Assembly (NCBI GenBank): GCA_949283375.1
Contig: CASDSM010000029.1
Coordinates: 62,001-126,000, forward strand
DNA length: 64,000 bases
Direction of reading: 5' to 3'
DNA from: an uncultured Eubacteriales bacterium
GTDB lineage: Bacteria; Bacillota; Clostridia; Oscillospirales; Oscillospiraceae
Shown here: positions 60,783 to 64,000 of the stretch, piece by piece
Position numbering within the stretch: the first letter of the stretch is position 1
How the letters are laid out: each line of letters starts with the position of its first letter
Notes under the pieces: model-generated
Database searches by the model: none
Told to the model about the DNA's origin: nothing
Seen by the model: only the letters and a program-made list of their open reading frames with translations
Made by a program: the position numbers and the translations under genes

Positions 60783-60870
60783 TGGTGCACGAGGCGGGAG
60801 TCGAACCCGCACGCCCACAACGAGCACTGGCACCTGAAGCCAGCGAGTCTACCAATTCCACCACTCGTGC
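60783..60870 (-). tRNA. tRNA-Leu(CAG)
   Basis: Class II tRNA with acceptor GCACGAG / CTCGTGC, D-arm TGGTGGAATTGGTAGAC, anticodon stem CTGGC / GCCAG with loop TTCAGGT (anticodon CAG), a long variable arm, T-arm GCGGGTTCGACTCCCGC and encoded CCA. It reads CTG, a leading Leu codon in this GC-rich DNA. Confidence 0.96.
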
Positions 60871-60898
60871 GTGTGTCCTGGTGCTGAACGCGAGATAT

Positions 60899-60927
60899 AA
60901 TATACCATTCTCCGCGCGGAAAGTCAA
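60899..60927 (-). promoter_or_regulatory. Promoter of tRNA-Leu
   Basis: On the minus strand TTGACT (60922-60927), 17 bp spacer, TATATT (60899-60904). Confidence 0.7.
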
Positions 60928-60972
60928 CCCCTTTTTTCGACCGCGGGGAGAATTTTTTCAGAAGACGAAGCA

Positions 60973-61003
60973 CCCCCGGCCGTGGTCCTGACACAGCCGG
61001 GGG
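60973..61003 (-). terminator. Probable terminator of the 61141-61689 gene
   Basis: CCCCCGGC / GCCGGGGG stem; the minus-strand tail GCTTCGTCTTCT is only moderately T-rich. Confidence 0.5.
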
Positions 61004-61140
61004 CGTTCGAGAGAGAAAGAAGAGAAAAGAGAGGGAGGATGTTGTTCTGTCGTTCCTGACATGCTCTATTATAACAGGTTCCCGCCCGGAGTGTTGAAGA
61101 AATCAAGAACCTTCCGTGAACGGTCTGTGAACGGGGCGGG

Positions 61141-61689
61141 TCAATCCTCCTGCGCCAGGGCCTGGGCGCGCACCTCGGGGGGCAGCTTGACCTGCTGCGG
61201 GGCGACGCGCCACATGTTGCACAGCATCTCCGGGCTGGGCTGGAGGCGGATGCGGCGCAGGTCCGGGGCGTTGACGTACATCACATAGACCGCCGCGCCG
61301 CTCCTGCCGCCGTCGGTCAGGTCGCGGGTGGGCAGCTGGCGACCCTGATAGGACGCGAGCGCCTCGTCCCCCTCCCGGGCCATCACCTCGACCTGGTCCA
61401 TCTGATAGGTCGCCAGCGGCTTGCGCTTCTCCGCGCCGTAGATGCACTCGATGTCCAGCTGGCGGCCCCAGAACTGGTACTCATACTCTACCTGGCAGCG
61501 GCGGCGGTTGAAGTACCACAGGGCCACGCTGGCCGCCGCCAGCAGCAGGAGCAGCAGCCCGCCGAAGAGCAGGAAGAGCAGGATGAGGGCTGCCGCCGCC
61601 ACGGCGCAGACCGTCGTGAGCAGGCGGGCGGTCTTGTCGCCGGCGGAGCGGACCAGCGTTTCACAGTAATTGTTGCTCTCGTTGAGCAT
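61141..61689 (-). CDS. Conserved-type membrane protein of unknown function
   Basis: 182 aa. Two adjacent hydrophobic helices (about 23-43 and 44-60) follow a short N-terminus, then a soluble domain with YEYQFWGRQLDIECIYGAEK and MDQVEVMAREGD, ending with CNMWRVAPQQVKLPPEVR. The look is of the small DUF6106-like proteins of Clostridia, but this is not certain. No function can be given. ATG after AAGGAGGGA; own promoter at 61720-61748. Confidence 0.75.
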   Translation of the reverse strand: MLNESNNYCETLVRSAGDKTARLLTTVCAVAAAALILLFLLFGGLLLLLLAAASVALWYFNRRRCQVEYEYQFWGRQLDIECIYGAEKRKPLATYQMDQVEVMAREGDEALASYQGRQLPTRDLTDGGRSGAAVYVMYVNAPDLRRIRLQPSPEMLCNMWRVAPQQVKLPPEVRAQALAQED

Positions 61690-61719
61690 AAAAATCCCTC
61701 CTTGGGAGATATTGTGTCC

Positions 61720-61748
61720 AGTGTACCCTGTTTCGCGCCGGTTGGCAA
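61720..61748 (-). promoter_or_regulatory. Promoter of the 61141-61689 gene
   Basis: On the minus strand TTGCCA (61743-61748), 17 bp spacer, TACACT (61720-61725). Confidence 0.65.
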
Positions 61749-61764
61749 GTGCAAAAAGGTGCGC

Positions 61765-62502
61765 TCAGACCTGTGCGGCCCGGTTGGTGGTGAGAAAGCC
61801 GATGCCCGCCGCGCGCCAGAACCGCTGCCGTCCGGGGTCGTCTACCGTCCAGATATTGGTGGTGCAGCCCAGACGGCGGGCGTAGGAGAGCAGAACGGAA
61901 TCTGCCCGCTCAAAGTCGATGCCGCTGTTGCCGAGGGCGGCGGCGGCGTCCACGTCTGCCCGGTCCGCGCGGTAGACGAGGTACTGGACCGGGATCTCCC
62001 GGGTGATCGCCCGCAGCGCCTGGAGCAGGGGATAGCGGAAGCTGATGCACAGGCACTGGTCCAGCATCCCCTCCCGGCCGAGCAGTTCATAGAACCGGGC
62101 GACCTGGCGCTCCGGGAGGTCCTCCTTCAGCTCGATGACCGCCGCAAGATCGTATCTCCTGCAGACCTCCAGATACTCCTCCAGCGTGGGGATGGTAAGG
62201 CCGGGATAGCGGGCGATATTGCTGCCCGCGTCGATGGGGAAGCTGCGCAGCTCGTCGAGGGTATACGCCCAGACCGGGCCGCGCCCGGCGGTCATCTCGT
62301 CGATCTGCTCGTTGTGCAGGCAGACGAAGCGGCCGTCCGCCGCGCAGTGGATGTCGGTCTCGATGCCCCAGAAGCAGCCGGCACGCCCGGCCAGCTCAAA
62401 GGCGGGCAGGGTGTTCTCCGGCGCGAGGGCGCTCAGTCCCCGGTGGGCGATCAGGCGGCCGGGCTGGTCCGGCGCGTCCATGGCAAAGCGTGCGTCCATC
62501 AT
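61765..62502 (-). CDS. Glycerophosphodiester phosphodiesterase family protein
   Basis: 245 aa. LIAHRGLSALAPENTLPAF carries the general-base His and substrate loop, WGIETDIHCAADGRFVCLHN the metal Glu/Asp and second His, and AAVIELKEDLP the late Glu. The family cleaves glycerophosphodiesters to glycerol-3-phosphate and an alcohol. No signal peptide, so cytoplasmic. It is in the same direction as the membrane protein downstream (75 bases), which has its own promoter. Confidence 0.9.
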   Translation of the reverse strand: MMDARFAMDAPDQPGRLIAHRGLSALAPENTLPAFELAGRAGCFWGIETDIHCAADGRFVCLHNEQIDEMTAGRGPVWAYTLDELRSFPIDAGSNIARYPGLTIPTLEEYLEVCRRYDLAAVIELKEDLPERQVARFYELLGREGMLDQCLCISFRYPLLQALRAITREIPVQYLVYRADRADVDAAAALGNSGIDFERADSVLLSYARRLGCTTNIWTVDDPGRQRFWRAAGIGFLTTNRAAQV

Positions 62503-62564
62503 GACACCTCCTGAGCTGCCGGAATGGGACGGGGCAAGGCACTTTTGGCAGACTCGTTCTTTTC

Positions 62565-62593
62565 ATTATAGCACCCCTCGCGCCCAGCGGCAA
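62565..62593 (-). promoter_or_regulatory. Promoter of the GDPD-family gene
   Basis: On the minus strand TTGCCG (62588-62593), 17 bp spacer, TATAAT (62565-62570). Confidence 0.7.
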
Positions 62594-62624
62594 CTGATCC
62601 GGGGCGCCTTCCGGGCAGGCAACA

Positions 62625-62935
62625 GCGTGTTAAAAAAGGTCTCGCCGAGTTTGGCCCGCAGGGCCAAATAGATTGCAATTTATTTTTCGGACGGGCACCT
62701 CCAAGGGGCCTCCTCTTGCCCCTGCGGGGCAATTCACCTTGTTGTACCGGCCGAAAAAAACTGATCGTCCGACGAGTGTGCGGACTTTTGGAACAAAAAT
62801 CCGTGCGCGCGCCCGAGCCGCCAGCGGCGGCGACAAAGTGCCCTTGGGGTATGGGAGGACTGCAAACTCCAGGCAAATGCCTGCATTTGCTTGGAAGGCA
62901 GGCAAATGCCCTCCCCGGCGCGGGGGAAATGTGGT
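62625..62935. repeat. Gene-free stretch with several small hairpins and repeat B
   Basis: No credible gene. It contains TTTGGCCCGCAGGGCCAAA (about 62650), GCCCCTGCGGGGC (about 62718), a repeat A fragment GGAACAAAAATCC (62790-62802), and repeat B, CAGGCAAATGCCTGCATTTG (62869-62888), with a second GGCAAATGCC. The order of hairpins and the phrase GATTGCAATTTATTTT recall the 26210-26300 stretch (GATTGCACTTTATTTT). Confidence 0.45.
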
Positions 62936-62972
62936 ACAATGATGCCAGCAACACAGAAAAGGCGGGACTGGC

Positions 62973-64000
62973 ATGGCAGAGACACGGAACAGATTCCTCT
63001 TCTTCCTCTTCGGCGACTATGAGGGCGTCCGGCGGCGGCTCAACCGCCAGGCGCGCGCGGGCTGGGAGCTGATGGGCAAGGGCGGCCTCTTCACCGGGCG
63101 GTTTGAGCGGACGGGCCGGAGCGAGCTGATCTACGATGTGACCCCCTCCGACCCGCGCCGGTCGGAGGAGGAGCTGCGCGCGCAGGTCCGCTTCCGGGAA
63201 GAGCGGGGGTGGCAGGCGGTGGACACCATCTGGGGGATGGACATCTACAAATCCATGCCCTGCCAGAGCCCGGAGCCGCTGCGCCGGGAGGAGGACTACC
63301 GCCGCTGGTGCGCGGTCTTCCGGGACTGGCTGCTCTGGTCCGCCGCCTTTCTGGTCATCACGGCGGCGGTCCTTCTCATTGGGGGAGGGGTGGCCGGGGT
63401 GGACTGGTCCGCCCTGTCGGAGCGGTGGTATCTCTCCGACGCGCGGACCGCCCTGCTCGTCGCCCTGCCGGCATTCCTTGTCTCCGCCGTGCTCTGGATG
63501 GGGTGGCTGGCCTTCTGCATGGCGGTGCGGTGCAGGCCGCACCGTGGGGCCTCCGCCGCGGGGATCTGGGCCCGGGCGCTGGCGCAGCTCGGCGCGCTGG
63601 CCCTGCTCACGATCTCGCTGGCGGTGATCTGGCTGGAACAGGCGCCCCGGCTCTGGCTGCGGCTGTTGCTGGCGGCGGGGCTGATCGCGTCGGCGGTCCT
63701 CCCCGGACTGCTCTGGCGGGAGGACCGGCAGAGGCGGGGACGGGCGGCGACGGTGGGCGTCTTCCTCTGTCTGGCCGCGGCGATGGTCCTCGGCTGGGTG
63801 ATGCCGTCAGAGGGCTGGGACAGCCTGCGCGGCGGGGCGGCCGCCCGGCGGAGCCTGAGCGGCAGCGTCGTCCAGGCGGAGGACCTCGGACTGGACGCGG
63901 CGGGGGAGGTCACCGCCTCTTATGCACGGGAGTCGTCCCTGCTTGTCCGGGAAGAGCGGTACTATGAGGCGTGGGCGGACGGCACGGTGATCGAGTCGGT
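62973..64000 (+). CDS. DUF2812-domain membrane protein, 3' truncated by window edge
   Basis: 342 codons visible without a stop; the gene runs off the end. The N-terminal soluble domain (FLFGDYEGVRRRLNRQARAG, WELMGKGGLFTGRFER, YDVTPSDPRRS, GWQAVDTIWGMDIYKS) is the DUF2812 fold. About five membrane helices follow from residue 120, then an extracellular part. DUF2812 genes usually sit next to a PadR regulator; none is visible upstream. TACAAT at 62935 is a possible -10. Function unknown. Confidence 0.82.
   Translation, partial: MAETRNRFLFFLFGDYEGVRRRLNRQARAGWELMGKGGLFTGRFERTGRSELIYDVTPSDPRRSEEELRAQVRFREERGWQAVDTIWGMDIYKSMPCQSPEPLRREEDYRRWCAVFRDWLLWSAAFLVITAAVLLIGGGVAGVDWSALSERWYLSDARTALLVALPAFLVSAVLWMGWLAFCMAVRCRPHRGASAAGIWARALAQLGALALLTISLAVIWLEQAPRLWLRLLLAAGLIASAVLPGLLWREDRQRRGRAATVGVFLCLAAAMVLGWVMPSEGWDSLRGGAAARRSLSGSVVQAEDLGLDAAGEVTASYARESSLLVREERYYEAWADGTVIES

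Overview
The window is GC-rich DNA densely packed with genes. It carries AGGAGG-type ribosome binding sites, sigma-A-like promoters with 17-18 bp spacers, a SpoVK-like AAA+ ATPase, formate-THF ligase, a PTS trehalose operon, and lactate-racemase cofactor genes. This gene set fits a high-GC anaerobic gut Clostridia (Bacillota, probably Oscillospirales/Oscillospiraceae). The class-level call is an inference from gene content; a genus cannot be read from the sequence. One tRNA-Leu(CAG) is present. I see no rRNA operon, CRISPR array, prophage or intact insertion sequence.

Layout. 0-5 kb: the 3' part of glmM and a two-component system with a very large sensor. 5-7.4 kb: leftward small genes (comEA-like, HD hydrolase, DUF896, YlmH-like S4 protein). 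7.6-11 kb: amylosucrase, a histidine phosphatase and a zinc-ribbon membrane protein. 11-15.8 kb: the trehalose unit treP-treC with divergent-type regulation by treR. 16-17.6 kb: an esterase and a cytidylate-kinase-like protein. 17.8-22.9 kb: an ATP-grasp / alpha-E / transglutaminase module followed by two M14-type amidohydrolases and a monooxygenase, behind a promoter that runs straight into a terminator hairpin. 23-30.6 kb: an Ig-like membrane protein, an AAA+ ATPase, a YibE/F protein, alkaline phosphatase behind a phased Pho-box-like array, and a degenerate transglutaminase-like lipoprotein. 30.6-36 kb: type IIA topoisomerase genes parC and parE, with pyrophosphatase, a small XRE regulator and small ORFs between them. 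36-40 kb: bioY under two BirA operators, a DUF3048 lipoprotein, and fhs. 40-47.8 kb: a GH94 cellobiose phosphorylase facing a LacI-regulated sugar ABC transporter. In that transporter the binding protein (17-bp tandem duplication) and the first permease (one T lost from a T tract) are both frameshifted. 48-53.6 kb: larE-larB-larC fused by overlapping start/stop codons to a FecCD-type ABC metal transporter, behind a structured leader. 53.7-56.5 kb: a radical SAM/SPASM enzyme with two paralogous short proteins sharing a NEYVAVCWGVAC motif. 56.7-64 kb: LysE exporter with XRE-cupin regulator, glycogen phosphorylase, tRNA-Leu, a membrane protein, a GDPD-family phosphodiesterase, and a truncated DUF2812 membrane protein.

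How it fits together. Much of the window handles alpha- and beta-glucosides: trehalose-6-P cleavage, cellobiose phosphorolysis, glycogen phosphorolysis and sucrose-driven glucan synthesis. A second theme is nickel-pincer cofactor assembly with probable metal uptake. The best candidate for an undescribed system is the radical SAM locus at 53.7-56.5 kb. Its two substrate-like paralogs have separate promoters and terminators, and one carries two in-frame stop codons in an otherwise fully conserved reading frame. Two families of short dispersed hairpin repeats lie in the 3' intergenic regions.
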